Shown one piece after another: positions 26,246-34,205 of a stretch of DNA of 64,000 nucleotides (the stretch's first letter is position 1; each line of letters opens with the position of its first letter). The notes beneath the pieces are model-generated. The model had not been told where the DNA came from, made no database searches, and saw only the letters and a program-made list of their open reading frames with translations. Source of the stretch: Novosphingobium sp. (GTDB taxonomy: Bacteria; Pseudomonadota; Alphaproteobacteria; Sphingomonadales; Sphingomonadaceae). The position numbers and the translations under genes are program-made. The stretch lies in assembly GCF_020852455.1 (NCBI RefSeq), contig NZ_JADZAT010000010.1, forward strand, positions 248,001-312,000. Direction: 5' to 3'.

Positions 26246-26710
26246 TCAGTCCGGGTCTAGACCACTGATATTGGCTACCATCCTGGAGAGCGTGGAGCGC
26301 ATTTGGTCGATGTCCTCAAGGGGGACGTTGCGGAGCAATTCCAGATATAGTCGATCGGCGGCCTTACGCACCGAGGGGAGGATTTCGATTGCTTTCGGCA
26401 AGGGGTGCAAGGTCCAAACCCGCCGGTCTCCCCCGGCCGCGCGACGTTCAGCAAGGCCTGCCGCTTCGAGCTGATCGACGATATGGCCCACTGAAGCCCG
26501 TTCGAGATCCAGTTGTCGCGCGAGCATGGTCTGGTTCAAGCCGGGCGTGCGCATGATATACGACAGCGCCCGCCATTGCGGAGTGGTCATGTCGAACGCG
26601 GCCATCGAAACCGTAAACATGCGCCTGAGTCGGCGGGGAACCTCCTCGATCAGGAATATCAACTCATCCGCTTCGGTAACAAACCGTTCGTGCTGCGCCG
26701 CGTCAGACAT
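26246..26710 (-). CDS. MarR-family regulator, probably of the efflux operon
   Basis: 154 residues. MTTPQWRALSYIMRTPG and LNQTMLARQLDLERASVGH form the winged helix, with the wing AGGDRRVWTLHPLPKAIEIL. It is clearly paralogous to the MarR protein at 1630-2091 (shared E-x-P-R-x-L-R-R N-terminal helix, RRVWTLHPL-x-KAIEIL). It is divergent from the three pump genes, the common arrangement for MarR/EmrR repressors of EmrAB-type exporters. It probably represses the pump until a lipophilic or phenolic compound binds, linking efflux to the catabolic genes on its other side. Confidence 0.9.
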   Translation of the reverse strand: MSDAAQHERFVTEADELIFLIEEVPRRLRRMFTVSMAAFDMTTPQWRALSYIMRTPGLNQTMLARQLDLERASVGHIVDQLEAAGLAERRAAGGDRRVWTLHPLPKAIEILPSVRKAADRLYLELLRNVPLEDIDQMRSTLSRMVANISGLDPD

Positions 26711-26802
26711 GCGACATCTGATAGCGCATCTACGTGATCGTTTAAAGCATTATTGTTGCAAGACAGATTGTAAATATTTTTACTACCTGCTATCGACGCG
26801 CC
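26711..26802. promoter_or_regulatory. Divergent promoter region of MarR and efflux genes
   Basis: An AT-rich 92-base gap. The inverted repeat GTAAA-TATT-TTTAC (26770-26783) lies about 20 bases before the GTG start of the outer-membrane factor and is a candidate MarR site. Assignment is inference. Confidence 0.4.
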
Positions 26803-28290
26803 GTGACCCTATCTACCGAGCAACCAAAACCCAAGTCGAAGACAAGCCATACCATGCGCGTGGCTGGCATCGCTCTGCCGTTGATGCTGGTCGCCTGCGT
26901 TGCGGTCCCCGATGCTGGGGTTCGGCCCGCGATGCACACCCCCGATACAATCGAGGTATCGCAGACACTCGCCGCGCGCGGCAACACCGCCTGGCCGCCA
27001 GATCAATGGTGGCGTCTGGCCGGCGATCCGCAGTTGACCGCGCTGATCGAGGAAGGTCTTGCCAACTCGCCCCAGGTCGCTGTGGCCGTAGCCCGGATCA
27101 AGCGGGCCGAATCCGAAGCGCAAAGGGCTGGAGCCGCACGACTGCCATCGCTTGGTGCCGAGGCGGAAGGGGGCTTGCGGCGTCAAAGCGGTAACAACGG
27201 CCTCCCCGCGCAATTCCTGCCCGATGGCTGGAAAGACTACGGTCAGGCCTCGCTGACATTCGGATTCGACCTAGACCTGTGGGGGCGCAACCGCGCCGCC
27301 CATGCAGCGGCGACCTCGGAGGCCCGCGCGGCGGTGGTCGATGCCGCGCAAGCCCGGCTCGTGCTGTCGGTCGCGATCACCGCCGCCTATGCCGAACTGG
27401 GCCGATTCTACCGCGAATACGACAATGCTGCGTCGATACTCGCCAATCGCCGGTCGACGCGAGACCTTGTCGCCCAGCGCCACGGCAGCGGGCTCGACAA
27501 CCTGGCGAGCCTGCGCCGCGCCGATGCCGAAGTCGCCCTCGCCGAACAGGACCTCGCGGCGATCTCCGAGAACATCGGTTTCCGCCGCAACCAGCTTGCC
27601 GCGCTGGTCGGTGCCGGGCCGGACCGCGGTCAATCGATCACCCGCCCGCCGCTTGCACCCTCCACTCCTTCTGGAGTTCCGGCGGGCATCAATACCGATC
27701 TGCTGGGCCGCCGTCCCGACATCGTCGCGGCGCGCGAACGGGTCGAAGCGGCGGCAAGCAAGGTAAAGGTCGCGCGCGCCGGCTTCTTTCCTTCGATCAA
27801 CCTCAGGGCGCTGGTCGGCTTGCAGGCGCTGGGGCTCGGCAATCTGGTCGATTCCGGGTCGCTGTTCGGCAACGTCGGCCCCGCAATCAGCCTGCCAATC
27901 TTTCAGGGCGGTGCCCTCAAGGCGCAATACGGCGGCGCCTGGGCGGCCTATGACGAGGCAGTCGCGAACTACAACCAGACGGTGGTCACCGCTTTTCAGC
28001 AGGTCGCTGATGCTGTCACCCAGCGCGACGCCGCGGACAAGAGGCTTGCAGCTGCCCGAACTGCGCTGACCGCCAGCGAGGACGCCCTGGCATTGGTCCG
28101 TCGTCGCTACGAGGCGGGCCTTTCCAGCTATCTCGACGTACTCGCCAACGAACGCAGCGTCCATGACCTGCGGCTCGTGGTGATTGGGCTTGAGACATAC
28201 GAAAGGGGCGCGACGCTCGCGATGATCCGGGCGTTGGGTGGCGGCTTCGATACCGCCGCCGCCCGGCCAACAGGACAGACAGGCCAATGA
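26803..28290 (+). CDS. Outer-membrane efflux factor, NodT/TolC-like lipoprotein
   Basis: Up to 495 residues. The open start is GTG 26803, but ATG 26854 (MRVAGIALPLMLVACVAVP) would give a classical lipoprotein signal with the lipobox Cys at residue 15, so the shorter form is quite possible. Two OEP repeats are visible, each with long helices (VAVAVARIKRAESEAQRAGA; RAALTASEDA-type region RRRYEAGLSSYLDVL) and conserved FDLDLWGRNRAAH and ARAGFFPSINL. These proteins form a trimeric outer-membrane channel. It overlaps the EmrA-like gene by ATGA and completes the tripartite pump. Confidence 0.92.
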   Translation: MTLSTEQPKPKSKTSHTMRVAGIALPLMLVACVAVPDAGVRPAMHTPDTIEVSQTLAARGNTAWPPDQWWRLAGDPQLTALIEEGLANSPQVAVAVARIKRAESEAQRAGAARLPSLGAEAEGGLRRQSGNNGLPAQFLPDGWKDYGQASLTFGFDLDLWGRNRAAHAAATSEARAAVVDAAQARLVLSVAITAAYAELGRFYREYDNAASILANRRSTRDLVAQRHGSGLDNLASLRRADAEVALAEQDLAAISENIGFRRNQLAALVGAGPDRGQSITRPPLAPSTPSGVPAGINTDLLGRRPDIVAARERVEAAASKVKVARAGFFPSINLRALVGLQALGLGNLVDSGSLFGNVGPAISLPIFQGGALKAQYGGAWAAYDEAVANYNQTVVTAFQQVADAVTQRDAADKRLAAARTALTASEDALALVRRRYEAGLSSYLDVLANERSVHDLRLVVIGLETYERGATLAMIRALGGGFDTAAARPTGQTGQ

Positions 28291-29432
28291 CCGAACCAGC
28301 AACCGAATTGCCAGCGATCGATCCCGAACTCTCCGCTGCGCGCAAGGGAACGCGCAGAAAGTGGCTAAAGCGGCTGGCGATCGCTCTTGGAGTGGTGGGT
28401 CTTGCCTGGGCTGCATGGTACCTGCTGGTTACGCGAAACCATGTCGGCACCGATAACGCCTATGTGAATGCACAGATCGCACAGGTCACGCCGCTGGTCG
28501 CGGGATCGGCGATCGAGGTTCTAGTAGAAGATACGCAGCAGGTGAAGGCAGGGGACGTGCTGGTCCGGCTCGACCAGGCCAATGCGAAGATTGCCGTAGC
28601 GCAGGCCCAGGCCGACCTCGCCGCTGCCCGCCGCCGTTTCGGTCAGGCGGTTGCGACCAACGGTGCCCTGTCGGCGCAGATCGACACGTCGAGCGCGGCT
28701 ATTGTCCAAGCGCAGGCGCGATTGCGCAGCGCCCAGGCCGAGTTCGACAAGGCCAGGATCGATCTTCAGCGTCGCGAGACACTGGTTGCCAGCGGAGCCG
28801 TGTCTGGCGAAGAAGTCACCCAAGCACGTAGGACCTTTGCCACCGCCAGCGCTGCACTCGATGCCGCTCGCGGTGGGATATCGGAGGTCAGTTCGGCCCG
28901 CCGCGTTGCCCAGGGCCAGTTCGCGGCCAACGATGCACTGGTGCGCGGCTCAAACATCGACACCGATCCCGCTGTGCAAGCTGCCGCGGCGCGGCTCGAC
29001 TCGGCGCGGCTCGATCTTGAACGCACCGAAATCCGGGCGCCCGTTTCGGGGGTGGTGAGCCGTCTGCAAATTCAGGTCGGGCAACGACTGAACCCAGGAC
29101 AGATCATCATGACCATCGTCCCGGTCGACAAGCTCTATGTCGATGCGAACTTCAGGGAGAGCCAGCTGCGCCGCGTCCGCATCGGCATGCCCGTCACTCT
29201 GACCTCGGACCTTTACGGTGGCGACGTTGTTTATCATGGCAAGATCACCGGCTTTGCTGGCGGAACCGGATCGTCAATGGCGGTTATTCCGGCCCAGAAC
29301 GCCACCGGCAACTGGATCAAGACTGTCCAGCGTCTCCCGGTGCGGATCGAACTCGATCCTGCCGAGCTACGGAAACATCCCTTGCGCGTCGGGCTGTCGA
29401 TGGAAGTCGAGATCGATGTTTCTCGAAGGTAA
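28287..29432 (+). CDS. emrA: EmrA-like membrane fusion protein (HlyD family)
   Basis: 381 residues. A single N-terminal membrane anchor (LAIALGVVGLAWAAWYLLV) follows a basic segment, then the lipoyl/barrel-sandwich half VGTDNAYVNAQIAQVTPLVA, a long coiled-coil hairpin (about residues 95-215, rich in AQAQADLAAARRR and similar) and the second lipoyl half EIRAPVSGVVSRLQIQVGQR. It bridges the inner-membrane transporter to the outer-membrane channel. Placed between an outer-membrane factor and an EmrB-like transporter with overlapping genes, it is a standard EmrA. Confidence 0.93.
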   Translation: MTEPATELPAIDPELSAARKGTRRKWLKRLAIALGVVGLAWAAWYLLVTRNHVGTDNAYVNAQIAQVTPLVAGSAIEVLVEDTQQVKAGDVLVRLDQANAKIAVAQAQADLAAARRRFGQAVATNGALSAQIDTSSAAIVQAQARLRSAQAEFDKARIDLQRRETLVASGAVSGEEVTQARRTFATASAALDAARGGISEVSSARRVAQGQFAANDALVRGSNIDTDPAVQAAAARLDSARLDLERTEIRAPVSGVVSRLQIQVGQRLNPGQIIMTIVPVDKLYVDANFRESQLRRVRIGMPVTLTSDLYGGDVVYHGKITGFAGGTGSSMAVIPAQNATGNWIKTVQRLPVRIELDPAELRKHPLRVGLSMEVEIDVSRR

Positions 29433-29438
29433 GGCACG

Positions 29439-30968
29439 ATGAGTAGCGCCAAACCCGAAAGCGCTGGCATTGCCCCGTCGCGGCAATTGGCCGCCGGGCT
29501 GGTGCTGGCGCTGGCCAATTTCATGGTCATTCTCGACCTGACCATCGCCAATGTCTCGATCCCGCATGTCGCTGGCAGCCTCGGGATCACGCTTGAGCAA
29601 GGGGCCTGGATCATCACCTCTTACGCGGTAGCTGAAGCGATCTGCGTTCCCTTGACCGGGTGGATCGCGGGACGCTTCGGTTCGGTGCGCACCTTCGTCG
29701 TCAGCATGGTCGGCTTCGGCATTCTTTCCTTCTTGTGCGGTATTTCAATCACAATGGGGATGCTGGTTGCATGCCGGATCGGCCAGGGGATCTTCGGCGC
29801 GTTCCTGATGCCCTTGTCGCAGACGCTGCTCCTGAAGGTCTTTCCGCCGGAAAAGCGCAACATGGCTTTGGGCATGTGGGCTGTCACACTGTTGATGGGG
29901 CCAGCTCTTGGCCCGATGATCGGAGGCTACCTTACCGAGAACTACAGCTGGCATTGGATATTCCTGATCAACGTGCCCGTTGCGATCCTTTGTATTGGCG
30001 TGGGTATCGTGTTGCTGAAGCCCGTCGAAACCGATCGGCAGACCCAGCCCATCGATTTCATCGGACTCGCCCTGCTGGTCCTTTGGGTGGGTTGCCTGCA
30101 ACTCGTGCTGGACCTTGGCCGCAACCATGACTGGTTCGCCGATCCGATGATCGTCGCGCTATCGATCACCTCCTTTGTCTGTCTTCTGCTCTTCGTTATC
30201 TGGGAGCTAGGCGAAGATCACCCGATTGTCGATTTGCGGGTGTTCAGACACCGGGGGTTCAGCGTCAGCCTGACAGTGCTGTCGCTCGCATTTGCTGGCT
30301 ATTTCGCGGGTTTTGTCATTGTCCCCCAGTGGCAACAGGCCTGGCTCGGATTCCCGGCGACTTCAGCGGGATTGTCGTCATCTTTCTCCGCCACCGGCGC
30401 ACTGTTTACAGCGCCACTGGCGGCCTTCTTGATGAGTCGCCTCGACCCCCGCCTGTTGGTCTCGGGCGGTATCGCCTGGATTGCGGCGACGACGCTCGTC
30501 CGAACGACCTGGACGACGGACGCCGATTTCTGGACTCTCAGCATTCTGCAGTTGGTTCAGGGCTTGGGGGTGACCTTCATGATGCTTCCGCTCATGTCGC
30601 TCACCCTCAACACCGTCGATGACAATGAAGTGGCGTCGGCTGCCGGCCTTCAGAGCTTTATGCGGACCATCGCAACGGCGGTAGCGACCTCGATAACGCT
30701 CTCCTACTGGGCCGACACGCAGCGCCTGGCGCGGAGCGATGCCGTCGGAGCGATGCAACCGGAAGCCGTGCAGGATAGCTTGACCGGACTCGGGTTTCCG
30801 CCCGATCAGGTGCGGCAGATTCTCAGCAACATGGTCGATCTCGAAGCGACAACCCTGGCGCTCATCCATACCTTCTGGGCCACCAGCGCCATCCTGCTCT
30901 TCGCCGCCGCTCTCATCTGGCTCGCTCCACGCCCGACTAGATCGGGCGGGATGCCGCTGGGGCACTGA
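29439..30968 (+). CDS. emrB: EmrB-like MFS exporter, DHA2 family
   Basis: 509 residues with 14 predicted membrane segments. The first segment carries LANFMVILDLTIANVSIPHV, the DHA2 hallmark; QGAWIITSYAVAEAICVPLT and the motif-A-like loop GRFGSVRTF follow, and motif C is seen in LLMGPALGPMIGGYL. A ribosome site (GTAAGG) lies just before ATG 29439, six bases after the EmrA stop. It exports hydrophobic compounds by proton antiport. With the divergent MarR gene and the catabolic cluster nearby, a role in expelling toxic substrate or intermediates is plausible. Confidence 0.94.
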   Translation: MSSAKPESAGIAPSRQLAAGLVLALANFMVILDLTIANVSIPHVAGSLGITLEQGAWIITSYAVAEAICVPLTGWIAGRFGSVRTFVVSMVGFGILSFLCGISITMGMLVACRIGQGIFGAFLMPLSQTLLLKVFPPEKRNMALGMWAVTLLMGPALGPMIGGYLTENYSWHWIFLINVPVAILCIGVGIVLLKPVETDRQTQPIDFIGLALLVLWVGCLQLVLDLGRNHDWFADPMIVALSITSFVCLLLFVIWELGEDHPIVDLRVFRHRGFSVSLTVLSLAFAGYFAGFVIVPQWQQAWLGFPATSAGLSSSFSATGALFTAPLAAFLMSRLDPRLLVSGGIAWIAATTLVRTTWTTDADFWTLSILQLVQGLGVTFMMLPLMSLTLNTVDDNEVASAAGLQSFMRTIATAVATSITLSYWADTQRLARSDAVGAMQPEAVQDSLTGLGFPPDQVRQILSNMVDLEATTLALIHTFWATSAILLFAAALIWLAPRPTRSGGMPLGH

Positions 30969-31352
30969 TCCAGTGCGCGGCTGCAATGTCTTCCGTTCCA
31001 GGGTCGTCACCAGAGCCGACAGAAGACTCCCCCTTGGCAGAGCCGAAAGCGCTGCGTTCCAACTACGCCAATCGTGCAAGAGCGCGATGTCGATTGTATC
31101 AAGGCAAGCAACCGTCAATTTGGAGACTTTCGCAACCCTGTCCTGCTAACGTAGAGAGTCTGCATGCTTGGCCATTATGCGGCTTCTGATTGCAGTTCGC
31201 ACACCCAACCGGTTACTGATGGGCCGTAGTCGTAGATTTCCATTGCGTAGTTAGTCGTCGGCTTGTCGGCTGGATTGACAGTAGTAAAGGGGCGCGCCTA
31301 AATTGGGTTTCGCGCAACCCCATCTGCACAGCACGCCATCGAAAGGCGTGAC
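30969..31352. other. Gap without a recognisable gene
   Basis: The stop region of emrB carries a short inverted repeat GCACTG-ATC-CAGTGC (30962-30976) without a T-run. TTGACA at 31275-31280 followed by TAAATT at 31299-31304 could be a promoter for the small frame at 31353. Nothing else supported. Confidence 0.4.
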
Positions 31353-31516
31353 GTGAAGCGTTTCATAATTTTTGCAGCCACCGCTGTGCTCGGGCTTCAG
31401 TCCCATGCACGTGAAGTGGCCGTCGAGGACTTCTCCCAGCTTAGGCTGAAAGACGGCAATGCAGCTGATCCAAGCCCCTTAGAGCTTCCCCCCGAGCCAG
31501 TTGCAGACGTGGCCAG
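31353..31516 (+). pseudogene. 5' part of a small secreted-protein gene, cut by IS sequence
   Basis: GTG 31353 follows GAAAGG with good spacing and opens MKRFIIFAATAVLGLQSHA, a plausible signal peptide, then EVAVEDFSQLRLKDGN. The frame runs into the left end of an IS3-type remnant near 31517 and stops at 31562, so the native C-terminus is lost. The protein is not recognised. Confidence 0.4.
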
Positions 31517-31800
31517 TGTCCCCCGTCAGCACCAATGGCACAGATTTGACGTTGTGATTTAAGGAGTGTTGGGGCTTCGTCGTAGTGACGAAGGAACGAA
31601 GATGAAGTCCCAACACTCCTTGAAAAAATCGCCGGTAAAGGCTCCTGCTGAGCGGGTCGTGAAGGACATTCGGCGGCAGACCCGTCGCCATTTCTCGGCC
31701 GAAGACAAGATCCGCATCGTGCTCGATGGGCTGCGCGGCGAGGACAGCATTGCTGAGCTGTGCCGCAAGGAAGGCATCGCGCAGAGCTTGTATTACACCT
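31517..31800 (+). pseudogene. IS3-family remnant with truncated orfA
   Basis: From ATG 31602 (ribosome site AAGGAACGAAG) the frame reads MKSQHSLKKSPVKAPAE, then RRHFSAEDKIRIVLDGLRGE and IAELCRKEGIAQSLYY, the helix-turn-helix start of an IS3-family orfA. It is interrupted at 31801 by a second IS3-family element. The left boundary at TGTCCCCC (31517) is a guess. Beyond the inserted element the frame continues only as T-W before all similarity to such orfA proteins ends, so the rest of this older element has been deleted. Confidence 0.75.
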
Positions 31801-31819
31801 GTGACGTGACCCCCAACTT

Positions 31820-32746
31820 TCATCCAGTTGCGATTAAAGCCTCGGCATCGTTGTTGCGCGGTTGCGCGGGTGAAGCAAGGGGCTGCGTAGCGTAGCCTCC
31901 GGCTATGCGGAGCGCAGCAGCCCCTTGCTTTTTGAGGTCGGCGGCGAAGGCCGCCGGGGTGGCGTATCCGAGTGAGGAGTGCGGTCGGTCGGTGTTGTAA
32001 TCGTCGGCCCATGCAGTGATCTTCTCGCGGGCATGGGCCAGCGAAGTGAACAGTGTCTCATTGAGCAGCTCGTCGCGCATCCGCCCGTTAAATCTCTCGA
32101 CGAACGCGTTCTGGGTCGGCTTGCCCGGCGTCGTGTAATGCCATTCGACCTTGGCATCGCCGCACCATTCGAGCACCGCGTTCGAGGTCAGCTCGGTTCC
32201 GTTGTCGCTGACGATCATACCGGGCTTGCCCCGCACCGCGATCAGCTCGGCCAGTTCGCGCACCACCCGCTTGCCCGAGATCGAGGTGTCGGGAACCGCC
32301 GCCAGGCACTCGCGCGTCACATCATCGACGACGTTGAGCACCCGGAACCGGCGACCGGTGATCATCTGATCATGCACGAAGTCCAGGCTCCAGCGCTGGT
32401 TGGGTAGCGCCGAAACGGGAGCTGGCACCCGTGCACCAACCGCGCGTTTGCGCCCTTTGCGTCGCCGCACGGTCAAGCCTTCCTCGCGGTACAGCCGCTG
32501 GGTCTTCTTGCGGTTGATCGTCAGCCCCTCGCGCCGCAGCAGGATGTGCAACCGCCGATACCCGAACCGGCGGCGTTGATGCGCCAGTTCCCGCAGCTTC
32601 TCGCGCAAAGCACCATCATCGCGCCGCGACTGGTAGCGAATGACTGTCCGGTCCGCATCGATGACCCTGCACGCCCGCCGCTCGCTGACATCAAGCAGGG
32701 CCTGAAGATGCGCGACCGCTTCCCGCTTGGCGGCAGGCGTTACCAT
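31820..32746 (-). CDS. IS3-family transposase OrfB
   Basis: 308 residues with the integrase (rve) domain: Asp in [20 protein letters not shown], Asp in [18 protein letters not shown], and Glu in [16 protein letters not shown] form the DDE triad, with the downstream [19 protein letters not shown]. The N-terminal part ([35 protein letters not shown]) is the HTH_21 domain. It is made mainly as an OrfAB fusion by -1 slipping at the A7 run overlapping the end of orfA. All catalytic residues are present. Confidence 0.93.
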   Translation of the reverse strand: MVTPAAKREAVAHLQALLDVSERRACRVIDADRTVIRYQSRRDDGALREKLRELAHQRRRFGYRRLHILLRREGLTINRKKTQRLYREEGLTVRRRKGRKRAVGARVPAPVSALPNQRWSLDFVHDQMITGRRFRVLNVVDDVTRECLAAVPDTSISGKRVVRELAELIAVRGKPGMIVSDNGTELTSNAVLEWCGDAKVEWHYTTPGKPTQNAFVERFNGRMRDELLNETLFTSLAHAREKITAWADDYNTDRPHSSLGYATPAAFAADLKKQGAAALRIAGGYATQPLASPAQPRNNDAEALIATG

Positions 32747-33006
32747 TTTTTTGCCAGCAGATCCTTCAGACCCGCGTTGTCCAGCATCGCGTCGGCAAGC
32801 AGACGCTTGAGCCGCCCGTTCTCGTCCTCGAGCGCCCGCAGCCGCTTCGCCTCCGACACCTCAAGGCCGCCATACTTGGCCTTCCAGTTGTATAGCGTCG
32901 CTTCCGACACGCCATGCTTGCGGGCCAGGTCAGCCGTCTTCGCGCCTGCCTCTGCCTCACGCAGAACCCCGATAATCTGCTCTTCTGTAAATCGTAGTCG
33001 CTTCAT
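32740..33006 (-). CDS. IS3-family transposase OrfA
   Basis: 88 residues: helix-turn-helix [20 protein letters not shown] and [20 protein letters not shown], then the leucine-zipper-like [20 protein letters not shown] and the end DLLAKKW. This is the orfA of the IS407/IS51-like branch of IS3. It overlaps orfB by seven bases at a slippery run. It binds the element ends. Confidence 0.93.
   Translation of the reverse strand: MKRLRFTEEQIIGVLREAEAGAKTADLARKHGVSEATLYNWKAKYGGLEVSEAKRLRALEDENGRLKRLLADAMLDNAGLKDLLAKKW
32746..32752 (-). promoter_or_regulatory. Slippery A7 for OrfAB frameshift
   Basis: Seven A residues on the coding (minus) strand, read GCA AAA AAA TGG in orfA (A-K-K-W). A -1 slip moves ribosomes into orfB. 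Typical for IS3 elements; function inferred. Confidence 0.75.
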
Positions 33007-33074
33007 CTGTCCGTTCCTTCTCTCAAGGGCCGGACTCTAATCAATCTTGGAGGGAAATCAGGGGGTCACGTCAC

Positions 33075-33443
33075 CCTGGGTCCCCGACAGTGACATTTCT
33101 ATTTAGCGGAGACCGTTCGGTATGATAATATTTCATATGATAAAATGGATTTCGGCTCAATTCGTCCGCAAAACCAATGTTGAGCGATCTAGATGTGTGG
33201 GTCTGAGTGTGGGTCCATTGCGCTTTTGAAACATTTTATCAGAGCAATATCAATACTATATGACAGATTCAGGGCGGACACCCTCTCCGCCAGACACCAT
33301 GTTTCACGATGCATCGGATCCGCACTGCGGAGGCCGCTGAGAGTGGTGTCTGGACTTGGCACCAGGGGCGGCTCAGGCTTCAGACATCGACCGTCACCCG
33401 CAGGTCAAAACTAGCTGGCAGACGAGGCATTCGCGGAAACTGA
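33075..33443. other. Gene-free scar region with repeats
   Basis: No coding region is supported. Visible are the direct repeat TATGATAA (33121-33128 and 33136-33143) and the inverted repeat GATAAAATG / CATTTTATC (33139-33147 and 33232-33240). The first bases after the IS3 element contain GTCCCCGACAGTGACA, whose complement looks like an insertion-sequence end. It is probably debris from several insertions and deletions. Confidence 0.4.
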
Positions 33444-33830
33444 TCGCACGGAATCGAGGAAGGCATCGAGCAGCTGCGAATGCTCGCCGGCGCGATAGAT
33501 GACGCTGAGGACAATGTTGCCGACAACAGTTCGGCCGCCGGCTTCATCCTTGGGAAACCGCACTGTCCCGGCGTACTCAAATCGGAAGGTCTTGCAGTTT
33601 CGCTTGGCGGCGAATGTGGTGAGCGGTTCACAGGGCATTCGTCCGCCGCGATGGGTGGCCCGCTTGAAGCCTTGCTTTGGCTTTGTGGCGAACTTGTCGC
33701 GGCGGGAATTGTCCTTCCCGCAGGCTCGATCATACTGACGGGTGGCCTGACATCCGCGCCTTATCTCGTCAAAGGCAAGGCGATCATTGCCGAATTCGGG
33801 CAGTTGGGGTCGGTGTCTTTCGCCTGGTGA
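33444..33830 (+). pseudogene. C-terminal relic of a 2-keto-4-pentenoate hydratase / 4-oxalocrotonate decarboxylase gene
   Basis: An in-frame stop at 33441 is followed by an open stretch reading AGAIDDAEDNVADNSSAAGF, AAMGGPLEALLWLCGELVAA and ILTGGLTSAPYLVKGKAII, ending GQLGSVSFAW. This matches the C-terminal half of MhpD/BphE/XylI-type enzymes of the fumarylacetoacetate-hydrolase superfamily, which act after ring meta-cleavage of aromatics or steroid A-rings. The N-terminal half is missing, so the product would be inactive. It shows that aromatic or steroid catabolic genes once lay here. Confidence 0.72.
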
Positions 33831-34205
33831 TCTGAGGATCACATGAGTGCCGGGACATGATATTCGAGGTGCGATGTCTGAAAGCTCGCCAGAACAGACA
33901 TCGTTCGGAACGTGATTGCCCCGAAATCTCGGCGGAAGCTGATACCGTTTGCCGACGGCAAGAGCTGTCGCAGCGGATCGATCCTTCGGCTTTCGCCGGT
34001 CTCAGGAACTGGCGACCGTACCGGGATGACGCGATACCGATTGAATCGTTGTGCTTAACACTATCCATCTCTAGCCTCGCATCCAGAGTACCGATTCTTG
34101 ACAATAAGAGCGGGTCGCAAGGTTAACTGCATTCAAGAAAAAATACGTTGGAATGCAGGTATTTGAAAGGCTCGCACAAGCGGGCCGCCTTGGGGGAGAT
34201 TCGCT
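33831..34205 (+). promoter_or_regulatory. Upstream region of the giant autotransporter gene
   Basis: No gene is seen. TTGACA at 34098-34103 is a possible -35 element. An 8-bp inverted repeat CTGCATTC (34127-34134) and GAATGCAG (34151-34158) lies about 50 bases before the start and could be an operator or a leader hairpin. GGGGGAG at 34192-34198 is a good ribosome site for TTG 34206. Confidence 0.4.

Larger units (their letters stand above)
31801..33074 (-). mobile_element. Complete IS3-family element (IS407-like group)
   Basis: Inverted repeats GTGACGTGACCCCC at 31801-31814 and its complement at 33061-33074. The flanks carry CCT (31798-31800 and 33075-33077), or CCTG if the left end is taken one base later, a 3-4 bp target duplication as expected for IS3 relatives. 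Both orfs are intact. The element is inserted in an older IS3 orfA. Confidence 0.92.

Noticed and set aside
30962..30976. Terminator after emrB
   Set aside because: The GCACTG-ATC-CAGTGC stem is short, includes the stop codon and has no T-run, so I do not call it.
33411..33842. Minus-strand open frame opposite the hydratase relic
   Set aside because: Its translation shows no family features, whereas the plus strand matches a known enzyme family.
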